From Azophilus sp965200465 (GTDB lineage Bacteria > Pseudomonadota > Gammaproteobacteria > Pseudomonadales > Azotimanducaceae), in contig OZ241358.1 in the NCBI GenBank assembly GCA_965200465.1, forward strand, positions 1,116,001-1,180,000: a stretch of DNA of 64,000 nucleotides, written 5' to 3'. Shown in pieces: positions 53,003 to 62,087 of the stretch. Positions within the stretch are counted from its first letter, which is position 1, and each line of letters begins with the position of its first letter. Position numbers and translations under genes: made by a program. The notes under the pieces are model-generated. The model worked only from the letters and a program-made list of their open reading frames with translations, made no database searches and had not been told where the DNA came from.

Positions 53003-54532
53003 TGGCGCCGGTCGTCCGGGTGGCCCTGATTGGGGTCGCCATGGTCGTTGCGGTCGTCACCGCAGTTAGCCTGCTTGGGGGGGGGGGGGGGGCAGACTGG
53101 TTCGCCGCCGACTCCCGTTCGCGCAACGGACGCACCCGCTCCTCAGGAGGGCGCGGCGCTCCCTTTGCCGCGGCCCCCGCCAGCCGAAGTCGAAACGCCG
53201 ATCGGCCTGCTCCGCAACGAGCCGGGCGCAGCCCCGGGATACACGCTGTTCGGAACGCGAGCTGGCCCCGCGTATCTGATCGACAACGCCGGCCGGATGG
53301 TCCACAAATGGGATCTGTCGGGCAATTGGGCTTCTTTCAGCGCCAAATTGCAGCCGGACGGCGATCTGACGCACACAACCGACGATGGGGTCCTCCACCG
53401 GGTGGACCCGGCCGGCAACGAGGTTTGGCGGTACTCGCCTCCCGACAAGCCGCATCACGACCATCTGCTGCTGCCGAACGGCAACTTTCTGCTCCTGCTG
53501 CGAGGCGTCAAATCGAGGGACGAGGTGGTGGCGGCCGGCGGGAATCCCGCCTTCGTCCACCCCGACGGCCTCAAATACGACTACATTGTCGAAGTTCGAC
53601 CGGCGCCCCCCGACGGCGGCGAAATCGTCTGGCAGTGGTCCGTGTGGGACCACCTGATACAGGATTTCGACGCCGGCAAGCCGAACTACGGAGTCGTCGC
53701 CGACCACCCCGAACTTGTTGACTTGAACTTCATTCTGCTGCAGCTTGGCAGGACCGGCAGACTGAGCGACGGCCACAAGCGGGATTGGCTGCATGCAAAC
53801 GCCATCGACCACCATGCGGAGGCGGACCAGGTTTTGATCCTGGCGCGCAACTTCAGCGAGATTTGGGTGGTGGACCACAGCACCACGCCGGAGCAGTCGG
53901 CGGGACATCGGGGCGGCAACTACGGCCGCGGCGGGGACCTGCTGTACCGCTGGGGAAATCCGCGGGCGCACCGTGCCGGCACGGCGGCCGACCAACGCCT
54001 GTTCTGGCCGCACAACGCCCACTGGATTGCCCCGGGTCTGCCCGGCGCGGGCAACATTCTGGTGTTCAACAACGGAGACGAGTTCGAGGGCTTTTTCCGC
54101 GACCATTCCTCGGTGCTGGAGCTGGACTACCCGCTCGCCGACGGCCGCTTCGGCGCATGGCCGCCCGGCCGGCGCCCGCCTCCCGACCGGCCGGCATGGC
54201 GGTACACGGCGTCGCCGCCGAGCGGTTTTCTGTCCCACCGCCTGTCCGGCGCGCAACGGCTGCCCAACGGCAACACGCTGATCGCCTCCGGGCAGCAGGG
54301 CGTGATCTTCGAGGTGACGGCGTCGGGCGGGGAGGTGTGGAGGTACGTCTCTCCCGCGGTGGGGAAGGAACGTTGGTTGCAGGGCGAGCCGATGCCGGTG
54401 GACCGCCAGCTGCCAAGCCCGAGATGGAGATTGGTCAACTTTCTCTACCGGGCGGTTAGGTACCCGCCGGACTATTCGGGCCTCCAAGCATTCGACTTGA
54501 CGCCCAAGGGAACCATCGAGCGCTACCGCTAG
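53002..54532 (+). CDS. Arylsulfotransferase family protein, copy 2, phase-variable and out of frame here
   Basis: ATG 53002 opens the same signal anchor as copy 1 (VALIGVAMVVAVVTAVSLL), then 16 G (53077-53092) shift the frame to ADWFAADSRSRNGRTR. The enzyme body continues in another frame from QTGSPPTPVRATDAPAPQEG to the normal end TPKGTIERYR, with no other break. A count divisible by 3 (15 or 18) would restore it; copy 1 has 6. The propeller is about 95% identical to copy 1 by eye, differing mainly around residues 95-105 and 225-235 and in SPPSGFLSHRLSGAQ. All candidate catalytic His are kept. So the enzyme is intact but switched off in this sequence, unless the G count is a sequencing error. 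Confidence 0.8.
53077..53092. repeat. 16-bp poly-G tract, phase-variation switch
   Basis: Sixteen G directly after the signal anchor of arylsulfotransferase copy 2. Copy 1 has 6 G at the matching place (48610-48615). Coding is in frame when the count is a multiple of 3. Confidence 0.88.
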
Positions 54533-54562
54533 CCTGCAAGTGCCAGCGCAATCGGCCTGAAT

Positions 54563-56110
54563 TCAGCCCTCCGACAAGACGTGCTCCGCCTCCCAAAGGT
54601 TTTGGTGGCCTCCGTTGCCGTCCACGGAAAACTGCCCGGTTGCGATGCGCTCAATCGCGTAGCTGGGCAGCCGCCTCCAGACCGTGCAGGTGGCTTCGTC
54701 AAAGCCCTGATGGAAATCCAAGTTGTCGAAGCCATGCGCCCGTCTCTCCGGCGGCAAGTCCCGGACATCGACCGGCCAAACATGCAGGAAGAAACGCAGG
54801 TCGAAGTCGGCCGGCGCGCAGCCCTCCTTGACGTAGGCCAGCCAGCCGTCATGCAGGTAAACATCAAAGCGGGAGCGGATTGCCAGTTTGTTCGGCGAAG
54901 GCGTCCAAGGCGCCCGCCGGCCCGCCAAATCCCCTGCAAGCGCTCCGTATTTCCTGCGGATGGCGGCCGTCGCCGGCGCAACTCCCTCGAACGCCGAGTA
55001 GTAAAGGTCCAGCGCTTGCGCAACCTCCTCCTCGGACAGCCGGGACAGCCCCAGTCGGCCCTCCAGGAACCGATGCAGGCAGATCGCCGCCAGTCGGTTG
55101 CCGGCTTCGTTCCAGTGGAAATTGCGCTTGAACTGGTACGGTGAAATTGGCCAGGTCGTCGTCAGCCAAGGCGTTCGCAGATGGTCGGGGTCGCGTTCTC
55201 CGAAGCAGTCCCGCAGGCTGAAGGTTGCGACGCCTTCCTCCTTGACGATGGCGGCAATGCCGGGAGAGTCGTAGCTTTCCATCGGCAGCCACATGATGCG
55301 GAAGCTCGCCCCATTGCTCTCGGCAGCCTCCTTGAAGCGGCGCAGCAGCTGCCGAAAGAGAGCGAATGCGTTTGGCGGAACCTCGTAAGCCGCATCATGG
55401 TCTTCGCGCTGCTCGCGCCTGCGCCCAAGCCATTCGGCCGTGTTCAGAACCAGATAGGAGAGATGCAGCTTGGAAAGCAGGGCGAAGCGGGAAGGCGCCG
55501 CCGCCTCCCTCGCCAACCGCCCCATGTCGTCGAAACGGAACAGGCCATGTTTGAGGTCGTCCATTAGATCGTTTTCGGAATAGACGTAAATCACATGGTC
55601 GAGGGTCTGCCGAAGGTCCCCCAGCTCGTAGCGCAGGAGGGACTGCCCCGTTCCATAGCCATGCACGCCGAAGTTGAGCACGTTGAACCCCCCTCCTCCG
55701 AGGTTCAGCAGATAGTCCAGCGGCTCGGTGAACGAGAACTGCGCCTCCATGTTGATGTTCTCGACGTAGGAATCGCCGAAGAACCCGAGGTTGACCGAGG
55801 ATTCGAGGTCCGCGACGCTGAACTCCCGGTGCTGCCGGAGGCCGAGGCTGTTGTGGCAAAGCGGAAGCAGCGCTCGGGTGTCCGGGTGCCGGTGGAAGCC
55901 GCAGCGGTTGGGCTCGCGGACGAAAAGGAGGTTCGGGTCGCGGACGAACGGCGCCTCGGCCAGAGGCGCGTATTGGGGATGGAACAGGCGCAGCCCGGCC
56001 TCGCACAGCAGCAGGCCGACTAGGCAGGAGGCCAGCAGCAGCGCCGTGTTGACCAGGGCGCCGCGGAGCTTGCGGGAGACTTCACGCTTGGCGCTTCGGT
56101 CGGCGTTCAT
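54563..56110 (-). CDS. Membrane-anchored SGNH hydrolase-like protein with the shared C-terminal domain
   Basis: 515 residues. Signal anchor LVNTALLLASCLVGLLLCEA. SGNH block I is LGFFGDSYVENINME (Ser in GDSY), block II-III segments are NVLNFGVHGYGTGQS and VIYVYSENDLMDDL (Asn in END), and a His in FKRNFHWNEAGNRLAA stands where the DxxH block is expected, although the Asp is not obvious. The C-terminal ~100 residues are the shared domain: SRFDVYLHDGWLAYVKEGC, FFLHVWPVDVRDLPPERR, HGFDNLDF, RLPSYAIERIATGQF and LWEAEHVL. SGNH proteins of this layout add or remove acetyl or other acyl groups on exported polysaccharides. The gene converges on arylsulfotransferase copy 2 (30 bp between stops). Confidence 0.82.
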   Translation of the reverse strand: MNADRSAKREVSRKLRGALVNTALLLASCLVGLLLCEAGLRLFHPQYAPLAEAPFVRDPNLLFVREPNRCGFHRHPDTRALLPLCHNSLGLRQHREFSVADLESSVNLGFFGDSYVENINMEAQFSFTEPLDYLLNLGGGGFNVLNFGVHGYGTGQSLLRYELGDLRQTLDHVIYVYSENDLMDDLKHGLFRFDDMGRLAREAAAPSRFALLSKLHLSYLVLNTAEWLGRRREQREDHDAAYEVPPNAFALFRQLLRRFKEAAESNGASFRIMWLPMESYDSPGIAAIVKEEGVATFSLRDCFGERDPDHLRTPWLTTTWPISPYQFKRNFHWNEAGNRLAAICLHRFLEGRLGLSRLSEEEVAQALDLYYSAFEGVAPATAAIRRKYGALAGDLAGRRAPWTPSPNKLAIRSRFDVYLHDGWLAYVKEGCAPADFDLRFFLHVWPVDVRDLPPERRAHGFDNLDFHQGFDEATCTVWRRLPSYAIERIATGQFSVDGNGGHQNLWEAEHVLSEG

Positions 56111-56244
56111 TGCCTAAGGATTGGGAGGCCCCAGTCCGCGAGTGCTCCAAAACCTCCATTTTATGGTAGATTGCGCCCTTGCGTGGCTTGCGCCATGATG
56201 GAAAATAAGAAACTTAAAACCCCGGAGTTGAACAGGGAGGATGC

Positions 56245-57126
56245 ATGGGGGAATTCGCTTATGTTGCGCCAACCAGCGTGGCGGGCGCCGTTGGCGTTCT
56301 GCGCGAGCATGCCGGCAGCGGCCGGCGCGCCCAGGCGCTGGCCGGCGGCACCGATCTCTTGGTGCAGTTGCGGGGGCTGGACAAGGCCCCTAGAACCATC
56401 GTTGACGTCAAGAAGATTGAGGAAACCAATCGCTTGGACATCGGCGGCGACGAGATCTACGTCGGCGCCGCCATCCCCAGCGCCCTGCTGAACGAGAACG
56501 AGGAGCTCAAGGCCCTGCTGCCGGGGCTGGTGGAGTCTGCCGACCTGATCGGCTCTTCGCAGATCCAGGGGCGGGCCACCTTGGGCGGCAACCTCTGCAA
56601 CGCCTCCCCAGCGGCGGACACCATTCCGGCCATGATCGCCAACCGCGGCGTTTGCGTCATCGCCGGCGGCGGCGGCAGCCGGGAAATGCCGGTGGAGGCG
56701 TTCTGCACCGGCGTTGGCGTCAACGCCTTGGCCGCCGATGAGTTTTTGCTCGGCCTGAAGTTCCCGCGCCCTGCGGAGCGCACCGGAGACGCCTACCTGC
56801 GCTTCATTCCGCGCACGGAGATGGACATCGCCGTGGCCGGCTGCGGAGTCAGCGTCACCTTGGACGAAGCCGGGGTCTGCACGGCGGCACGGGTGGGCAT
56901 CGGCGCAGTGGCGCCGACGCCGCTGGTGGTGGAGGCCGCCGCCGAGGCGCTGCTCGGCACCAAGGTGGACGATGCGGCGTTGACGGCGGCGGGAGACGCC
57001 TGCACGGCCGCCGCCTCGCCAATTTCGGACAAGAGGGGCACGGTGGCGTACCGCCGCAAGGTCGTCGCCGTGCTTTGCCGACGGGCCGGCGCCATCGCCC
57101 GGGACCGCGCCCGCAGCGCATCCTAA
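56245..57126 (+). CDS. Molybdenum hydroxylase FAD-binding subunit (CoxM/CutM-like)
   Basis: 293 residues from ATG 56245, with GGGAGG 4 nt before it. FAD-binding motifs of the xanthine dehydrogenase family: RRAQALAGGTDLLVQLRG and RATLGGNLCNASPAADTIPA (second FAD motif TxGGN). RGTVAYRRKVVAVLCRRA is the standard end. It passes electrons from the 2Fe-2S subunit to the final acceptor. First of three genes in the order FAD, 2Fe-2S, Mo; gaps are 12 and 52 bp. Confidence 0.93.
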   Translation: MGEFAYVAPTSVAGAVGVLREHAGSGRRAQALAGGTDLLVQLRGLDKAPRTIVDVKKIEETNRLDIGGDEIYVGAAIPSALLNENEELKALLPGLVESADLIGSSQIQGRATLGGNLCNASPAADTIPAMIANRGVCVIAGGGGSREMPVEAFCTGVGVNALAADEFLLGLKFPRPAERTGDAYLRFIPRTEMDIAVAGCGVSVTLDEAGVCTAARVGIGAVAPTPLVVEAAAEALLGTKVDDAALTAAGDACTAAASPISDKRGTVAYRRKVVAVLCRRAGAIARDRARSAS

Positions 57127-57138
57127 GGAGTTGCATCA

Positions 57139-57618
57139 ATGAGCAAAATCCACGTTCAAACCACCATCAACGGCGAGCAGGTTGACTTCCTGTGCCCGCC
57201 CCAACAGTCCCTGCTTGAGGCGCTGCGGGAGACCTTGGGGATGCAGGGCACCAAGGAGGGCTGCGGCACCGGCGACTGCGGCGCCTGCTCGATCATGTTC
57301 AACGACCGTCTCGTTTGCTCCTGCCTCATGCTGGCCGCGGAGGCGCAAGGGCAGGAGATGACCACCATCGAAGGCATTGCCGACGCCGATGGGCTGCATG
57401 TGCTGCAGGAGAAGTTTCTTGAGCATGCGGCGCTGCAGTGCGGCGTCTGCACGCCGGGGTTCATCGTTGCCGCCAAGGCGCTGTTGGACCGCAACCCCAA
57501 CCCGGACGAGCGCACCATCCGCTACTGGCTGGCCGGCAACCTGTGCCGCTGCACGGGATACGACAAGATCGTCAGGGCGGTGCAGGACGCCGCCCAGCAA
57601 TTGGCCCATGAAGCCTAG
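57139..57618 (+). CDS. Molybdenum hydroxylase 2Fe-2S subunit (CoxS/CutS-like)
   Basis: 159 residues. The plant-ferredoxin-type cluster is in GTKEGCGTGDCGACSIMF with a later Cys in RLVCSCLML; the second cluster is in ALQCGVCTPGFIVAAKAL and NLCRCTGYDKIVRAV. All eight Cys are present. It links the molybdenum site to FAD. Confidence 0.97.
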   Translation: MSKIHVQTTINGEQVDFLCPPQQSLLEALRETLGMQGTKEGCGTGDCGACSIMFNDRLVCSCLMLAAEAQGQEMTTIEGIADADGLHVLQEKFLEHAALQCGVCTPGFIVAAKALLDRNPNPDERTIRYWLAGNLCRCTGYDKIVRAVQDAAQQLAHEA

Positions 57619-57670
57619 CCCAATTCAGAACCAACGTCTTTAACCACTTGAGCCACTAAGGAGACTGACA

Positions 57671-59929
57671 ATGGCGGAAGCCGTGGACTATCAGGTTTTG
57701 GGAACCCGGCCCGTGCGCCCGGACGGGGTGGACAAGGTGACCGGCAGAGCGCAGTTCGGCGCCGATCTGAACCTTCCGAACATGCTGCATGGCAAGGTTT
57801 TGCGCAGCCCCCACGCCCACGCCCGCATCAAGCGGGTGGAGCTCTCCAAGGCGCTGGCCATGGACGGCGTTTGCGCCGCGGTCTCCGGGGCGGATTTCCC
57901 GGCGGTCGCCAGCGGCGTGTCCATCGGCGAGGCCGGCGGGGACCTAGTGGACGTGGCGCACAACGTCATGGCTCGGAGCAAGGCGCTCTACCACGGCCAT
58001 GCGGTGGCGGCGGTGGCGGCGACCTCCTTGGAGATCGCCGAGCGGGCCTTGGAGGCCATCGAGGTGGACTACGAAGTGCTGCCGCCGGTGCTTGACGTCC
58101 TGCAGGCGATGGCCCCCGACGCTCCCCTGCTCGACGAGAACTGCTTCACCAAGAACCTGCCGGAGAAGCCGGACAAGCCCAGCAACGTGGCCTCCGTGAT
58201 GGCTTTGTCCAGAGGCGATGTGGAGGCCGGCTTCCAGCAGGCGGACTTGGTGGTGGAGGGCGAGTACCGCATCCCCATGGCGCATCAGGGCTACATAGAG
58301 CCGCATGCTTGCACGGCCACCGTCAACGAGGAGGGCAAGGCCGCGGTCTGGTGCTGCACCCAGGGCCAGTTCGACTTCCGCACCGCCATCGCCAAGATTC
58401 TGGATTGGAAGGTTGGCGACATGAAGGTCATTCCCTCCGAAATCGGCGGCGGCTTCGGCGGCAAGACGGTGGTTTACCTGGAGCCGGTGGCGGTGCTGCT
58501 GTCCAAGCGCGCCGGCCGCCCGGTGAAGATGGTGATGAGCCGGGAGGAGGTGTTCCGCGCCACCGGCCCCACCTCCGGCAGCGTCTGCCGGGTTAAGGTG
58601 GGCGCCAGGAAGAACGGCAGGATCACCGCCGCCAAGGCCTGGCTGGCCTATGAATCCGGCGCCTTTCCCGGAGCGCCCGTGGGGCCTGGTGCCATGTCCA
58701 TCTTCGCGCCCTACGACTTGGAGAACTTCCTGGTCGAGGGCCACGAGGTGCGGGTGAACAAGCCCAAGGTGGCGGCTTACCGCGCCCCTGGGGCGCCGCA
58801 GTCCATGCATGCCATGGAGGTGGCCTTGGACGACCTCGCCCGCCAACTGAACATGGACCCCTTGGACTTGCGCATGGTCAACGCCGCCGATGAGGGCACC
58901 GAGGCGCCCTATGGCCCGAAGTTTCCGGCCATCGGCTTCAAGGCCTGCATTGAGGCGGCTAAGAAGCACCCGAACTACAACGCGCCGGTGCCCGAGGGCG
59001 CCGGCCGCGGCGTCGCCGCCGGCTTTTGGTTCAACGTCGGCATGCAGTCCAGCGCCGAGGTGCGCCTTAACGAGGACGGCACGGTCATCGTCATGGAGGG
59101 CAACCCGGACATCGGCGGCTCCCGCGCCTCCATGAGCCTGATGGCCGCGGAAACCCTGGGCGTTCCCTACGAGCAGGTCAAGACCTACGTTGGGGACACC
59201 GAAAGCACCGGCTTCTGCAACCTGACCGGCGGCAGCCGCACCACCTTCGCCACCGGCATGGCCGTGGTGCGGGCCTGCGAAGACGTCATCGCGCAGTGCA
59301 AGTCCCGGGCGGCGGCCACTTGGGGGATGGACGAGGAGCAGGTGGAGTGGCGGGACGGCCAGGCGGTTCCCGCGCCGGGCGTCAATGCGGACGTCAACCC
59401 CTTGAGCCTTGCCGAGTTGGCGGCCGGCGCACCGCGCACCGGCGGCCCCATCCTGGGCCGGGCGTCCCTGAACGCCCAAGGCGCCGGCGCCAGTTTCTCC
59501 GTCAATTTCGCCGACCTTAGGGTGGACGGGGAAACCGGCGCCGTGGAAGTGCTTTCGTTCACCGCAGTGCAGGACGCCGGCAAGGCCATTCACCCCGCCT
59601 ACGTGGAGGGGCAGATGCAGGGCGGCGCCGCCCAAGGGCTGGGCTGGGCGCTCAACGAGGAGTACATCTACGACGCCGAGGGCGTTATGGAGAACCCGGG
59701 CTTTCTGGACTACCGGGTGCCCGTGGCGTCGGACTTGCCCATGATCGACACCGAGATCGTGGAGGTGCCCAACCCCAGCCATCCCTACGGCGTGCGCGGC
59801 GTTGGCGAAACGCCCATCGTGGCGCCGCTGGCGGTGGCGGCCAATGCGGTGCGCGACGCCATCGGCATCCGCATCAACGACCTGCCGCTGTCGCCGCCGC
59901 GCATCCTCGCCGCGTTGGACAGTGCATGA
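57671..59929 (+). CDS. Molybdenum hydroxylase large (Mo-cofactor) subunit
   Basis: 752 residues. Xanthine dehydrogenase family: VTGRAQFGADLNLPNMLHGK, GHAVAAVAATSLEIAERALE, EIGGGFGGKT (Mo-cofactor contact), and the active-site Glu in YGVRGVGETPIVAPLAVAAN. The active-site loop reads VAAYRAPGAPQ, closer to form II (AYRGAGR) than to the AYxCSFR of true CO dehydrogenase. The substrate is therefore probably an aldehyde, N-heterocycle or aromatic compound rather than CO. No CoxD/E/F accessory genes follow; a MoaD-like gene does. Confidence 0.93.
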   Translation: MAEAVDYQVLGTRPVRPDGVDKVTGRAQFGADLNLPNMLHGKVLRSPHAHARIKRVELSKALAMDGVCAAVSGADFPAVASGVSIGEAGGDLVDVAHNVMARSKALYHGHAVAAVAATSLEIAERALEAIEVDYEVLPPVLDVLQAMAPDAPLLDENCFTKNLPEKPDKPSNVASVMALSRGDVEAGFQQADLVVEGEYRIPMAHQGYIEPHACTATVNEEGKAAVWCCTQGQFDFRTAIAKILDWKVGDMKVIPSEIGGGFGGKTVVYLEPVAVLLSKRAGRPVKMVMSREEVFRATGPTSGSVCRVKVGARKNGRITAAKAWLAYESGAFPGAPVGPGAMSIFAPYDLENFLVEGHEVRVNKPKVAAYRAPGAPQSMHAMEVALDDLARQLNMDPLDLRMVNAADEGTEAPYGPKFPAIGFKACIEAAKKHPNYNAPVPEGAGRGVAAGFWFNVGMQSSAEVRLNEDGTVIVMEGNPDIGGSRASMSLMAAETLGVPYEQVKTYVGDTESTGFCNLTGGSRTTFATGMAVVRACEDVIAQCKSRAAATWGMDEEQVEWRDGQAVPAPGVNADVNPLSLAELAAGAPRTGGPILGRASLNAQGAGASFSVNFADLRVDGETGAVEVLSFTAVQDAGKAIHPAYVEGQMQGGAAQGLGWALNEEYIYDAEGVMENPGFLDYRVPVASDLPMIDTEIVEVPNPSHPYGVRGVGETPIVAPLAVAANAVRDAIGIRINDLPLSPPRILAALDSA

Positions 59930-60044
59930 ATCGTCGCCGTCCCGCCATTGCCGGAATTCCGCTCCGGGCGCTCCACCGAGGGCCGCGGCGCAGGCGCTGG
60001 GCCTAGCCTAGCGCCTGCCGGCTGTCGAAATTCAGCTTTGCCGC

Positions 60045-60287
60045 ATGGCCAAGGTGGTTTTTCCGGACCACTTGCTGCATTGCACGGGCGGCCGGCGGCA
60101 GGTGGAGCTGATGGTGGACAACTACCGGGAGCTGCTGCTGGCGTTGGAGGAGCGTTGGCCCGGCATTCGGGAGCGCCTGGCCAAGTCCGCCGTCGCCATA
60201 GACGGGCAGATCCACCAGGACGCCTTTCTGGAGCCCATCGGCGCCGACAGCGAGGTCTTCTTCATGGCGAGGATTGAAGGCGGCTAG
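60045..60287 (+). CDS. MoaD/ThiS-like sulfur carrier with C-terminal GG
   Basis: 80 residues. LLHCTGGRRQVELMVDNYRE, LLLALEERWPGI and VFFMARIEGG, ending in the diglycine that is adenylated and thiocarboxylated in beta-grasp sulfur carriers. The core (YRELLLALEERWPGIRERL, then VAIDGQ) resembles MoaD-related proteins. It may supply sulfur for the molybdenum cofactor of the hydroxylase just upstream (115 bp), or serve in another thiotransfer pathway. MoaE is not in the window. Confidence 0.8.
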   Translation: MAKVVFPDHLLHCTGGRRQVELMVDNYRELLLALEERWPGIRERLAKSAVAIDGQIHQDAFLEPIGADSEVFFMARIEGG

Positions 60288-60363
60288 GCGCTCCAACCAA
60301 CACCGCAAGGCCAACGGCGGCCACCGCCATTGAGAAGGGTTTTGCGGGTTGCCGGTTGCTGCG

Positions 60364-61029
60364 TCATTGCAGTTCAAGCCCGGTGGCGGCCGCCAATTCC
60401 CGGAGCGCTTGGCTTTCGGCGACCACCTTGATGGTGGCTATGCCAAGTGCTCGGGCCGGCTTTAGGTTTACGCCTAGGTCGTCAAGGAACACGCAGGCGC
60501 AAGGCGCCACGCCCAATCGTCGGCAGGTCAGTTCGTAGATGGCCGGGTTGGGCTTGCGGACGCCCTCCACGCTGGACTCCACCACGAGGTCGAACAGGGC
60601 CATGACGGCATCGGTCTGTTGGCGCCTGCCTTCGCCGGCGGCCATGGCCGGGCCGCCGCCGGACTTGACGTTGTTGGTGATGCAGGCCACCTTGAAATGC
60701 TCCTTGCAGCGCCGCAACGCCTCCACCATGCGCGGACGCACCGCGCCGCTGAGCAGTTCGATCACCCGCCGCCCGCCGACTGGGAAGCCCTGGGCGCGTG
60801 ACTCCGCCTCGAACAAGCGGTCAAACTCATCAAGGGTGACCTTGGCGGCTTCGAATTGCGCCCAAGCGTTGCCGTCCGGGTTGGTGGCGTTGATGTTGCG
60901 GATGAAGTCCTTGGGCAGGCCGTGCTGCGCTTCGTAGCGGTTGAACGCCTCGAACGGAGAGGCGGTCAGCACGCCGCCGAAATCCCAAATCACGGCCTCG
61001 ACGTCCTTGCGTTTGCAGTCCATTTGCAT
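60364..61029 (-). CDS. HAD-superfamily hydrolase
   Basis: About 221 residues from ATG 61029 (MQMDCKRKDVEAVIWDFGGV); ATG 61023 is possible. HAD motif I is AVIWDFGGVLT, where the first Asp is kept and the third position Gly replaces the second Asp, as in the epoxide-hydrolase N-terminal/ACAD10-like subfamily. Motif II is CITNNVKSGGG, motif III Lys is VEGVRKPNPAIYELTCRRLG, and motif IV is CVFLDDLGVNLKPARALGIA. Substrate unknown; likely a small phosphate ester. Confidence 0.88.
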   Translation of the reverse strand: MQMDCKRKDVEAVIWDFGGVLTASPFEAFNRYEAQHGLPKDFIRNINATNPDGNAWAQFEAAKVTLDEFDRLFEAESRAQGFPVGGRRVIELLSGAVRPRMVEALRRCKEHFKVACITNNVKSGGGPAMAAGEGRRQQTDAVMALFDLVVESSVEGVRKPNPAIYELTCRRLGVAPCACVFLDDLGVNLKPARALGIATIKVVAESQALRELAAATGLELQ

Positions 61030-61301
61030 TGACCTTGCGGCAAAAGGCGCGAATACTAACCCGCTTGCGCTTGGTGGGCGCTTAGCCGTGGATGCAGGCC
61101 CCAATCCCCGCTTGAGGAATCGTTGCAGCGCGTTGCAAGGCGCGCCGCGCAAGGCTTTTTTCCGGCAATTGCATGGCTGCGGCGCTGGCGCAAGCCCGAT
61201 GCCCGGGAGCGCGGGCGTCCCCAGGAATGATTTTGCGCTGGATGCCGGAGTTTTTCAGCGGACTGTTAAGGGGATTTAAGCATGAATTGCGAGGAGGCAT
61301 T

Positions 61302-62087
61302 GTGGATTTGCAGGACGCCGTAGTCATCGTCACCGGGTCGTCAAGCGGCGTGGGGGCCGCCTGCGCCCGGCAACTGGCCGAGCGCGGCTGCCATGTCGTC
61401 ATCAACTACGCCAGCAACGAGGACGGCGCCCGGCAAACGGCGGCTCAGTGCCGGGAGCTGGGGGTGGAAACCGAGGTGGTGCGCGCCGATGTGGCGGAGG
61501 ACGTGGGCTGCCGTCGCTTGACGGCGGCGGCTGAGGCTCGCTGGGGGCGGCTGGACGGCTTGGTCAACAACGCCGGCACAACCAAGTTTTGCGACCACAA
61601 CGACCTGGACGGGCTGGACAAGCAGGACTTCCTGCGCATCTACGGCGTCAACGCCGTCGGCCCTTACCAGATGGCCAGGGCGGCGGCACCGCTGATGCGC
61701 CGGGGTGGCAGCGGCGGCATCGTCAACGTGGCCTCCATCGCCGGCCTCATGGGCATCGGCAGCTCCATCGCCTACGCCGCCTCCAAGGGCGCCCTCATCA
61801 CTTTGGGCCTGTCCTTGGCGCGGGTGCTGGGGCCGGAAATCCGCGTCAACACGGTGTGCCCCGGCTTTATCGACGGCGACTGGCTGGCCGAAGGCATGGG
61901 CAAGGAGCGCTACGACCGCACCAAGGCGCATTTGCAGCGGAACACGCCCCTGCGGATGACCGCCACCGCCGACACGGTGGCGGAGGCCATTCTGTATTTT
62001 CTCGGCAACGCCGCCGGGGTGACTGGGGAGACGCTCATTGTCGACGGCGGCCACCACCTGCAGCAGATGCCCTTCGCCCGCCGCTAG
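61302..62087 (+). CDS. Short-chain dehydrogenase/reductase
   Basis: 261 residues from GTG 61302 with a strong GAGGAGG site 4-10 nt upstream; the ATG at 61173 has no such support. NADP-binding VIVTGSSSGVGAACARQLAE, NNAGTTKF, catalytic Ser in IVNVASIAGLMGIGSS and YxxxK in AYAASKGALITLG, and the C-terminal ETLIVDGGHHLQQMPFARR. Classical SDR of about 250 residues; substrate unknown. Its end overlaps the phoU stop by 4 bp on the opposite strand. Confidence 0.92.
   Translation: MDLQDAVVIVTGSSSGVGAACARQLAERGCHVVINYASNEDGARQTAAQCRELGVETEVVRADVAEDVGCRRLTAAAEARWGRLDGLVNNAGTTKFCDHNDLDGLDKQDFLRIYGVNAVGPYQMARAAAPLMRRGGSGGIVNVASIAGLMGIGSSIAYAASKGALITLGLSLARVLGPEIRVNTVCPGFIDGDWLAEGMGKERYDRTKAHLQRNTPLRMTATADTVAEAILYFLGNAAGVTGETLIVDGGHHLQQMPFARR

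Larger units (their letters stand above)
52748..55170. repeat. Segmental duplication, copy 2
   Basis: Counterpart of 48284-50390, with the full SGNH 3' region and a 16-G run in the arylsulfotransferase gene. Confidence 0.85.

Noticed and set aside
53002..54532. ASST copy 2 as a dead pseudogene
   Set aside because: The only defect is the G-run length; the rest is intact and well conserved, so phase variation or a homopolymer sequencing error explains it better.
57944..59782. Long minus-strand ORF opposite the molybdenum hydroxylase large subunit
   Set aside because: It is a shadow of a gene with all family motifs intact; it has no start context and shadow-like composition.
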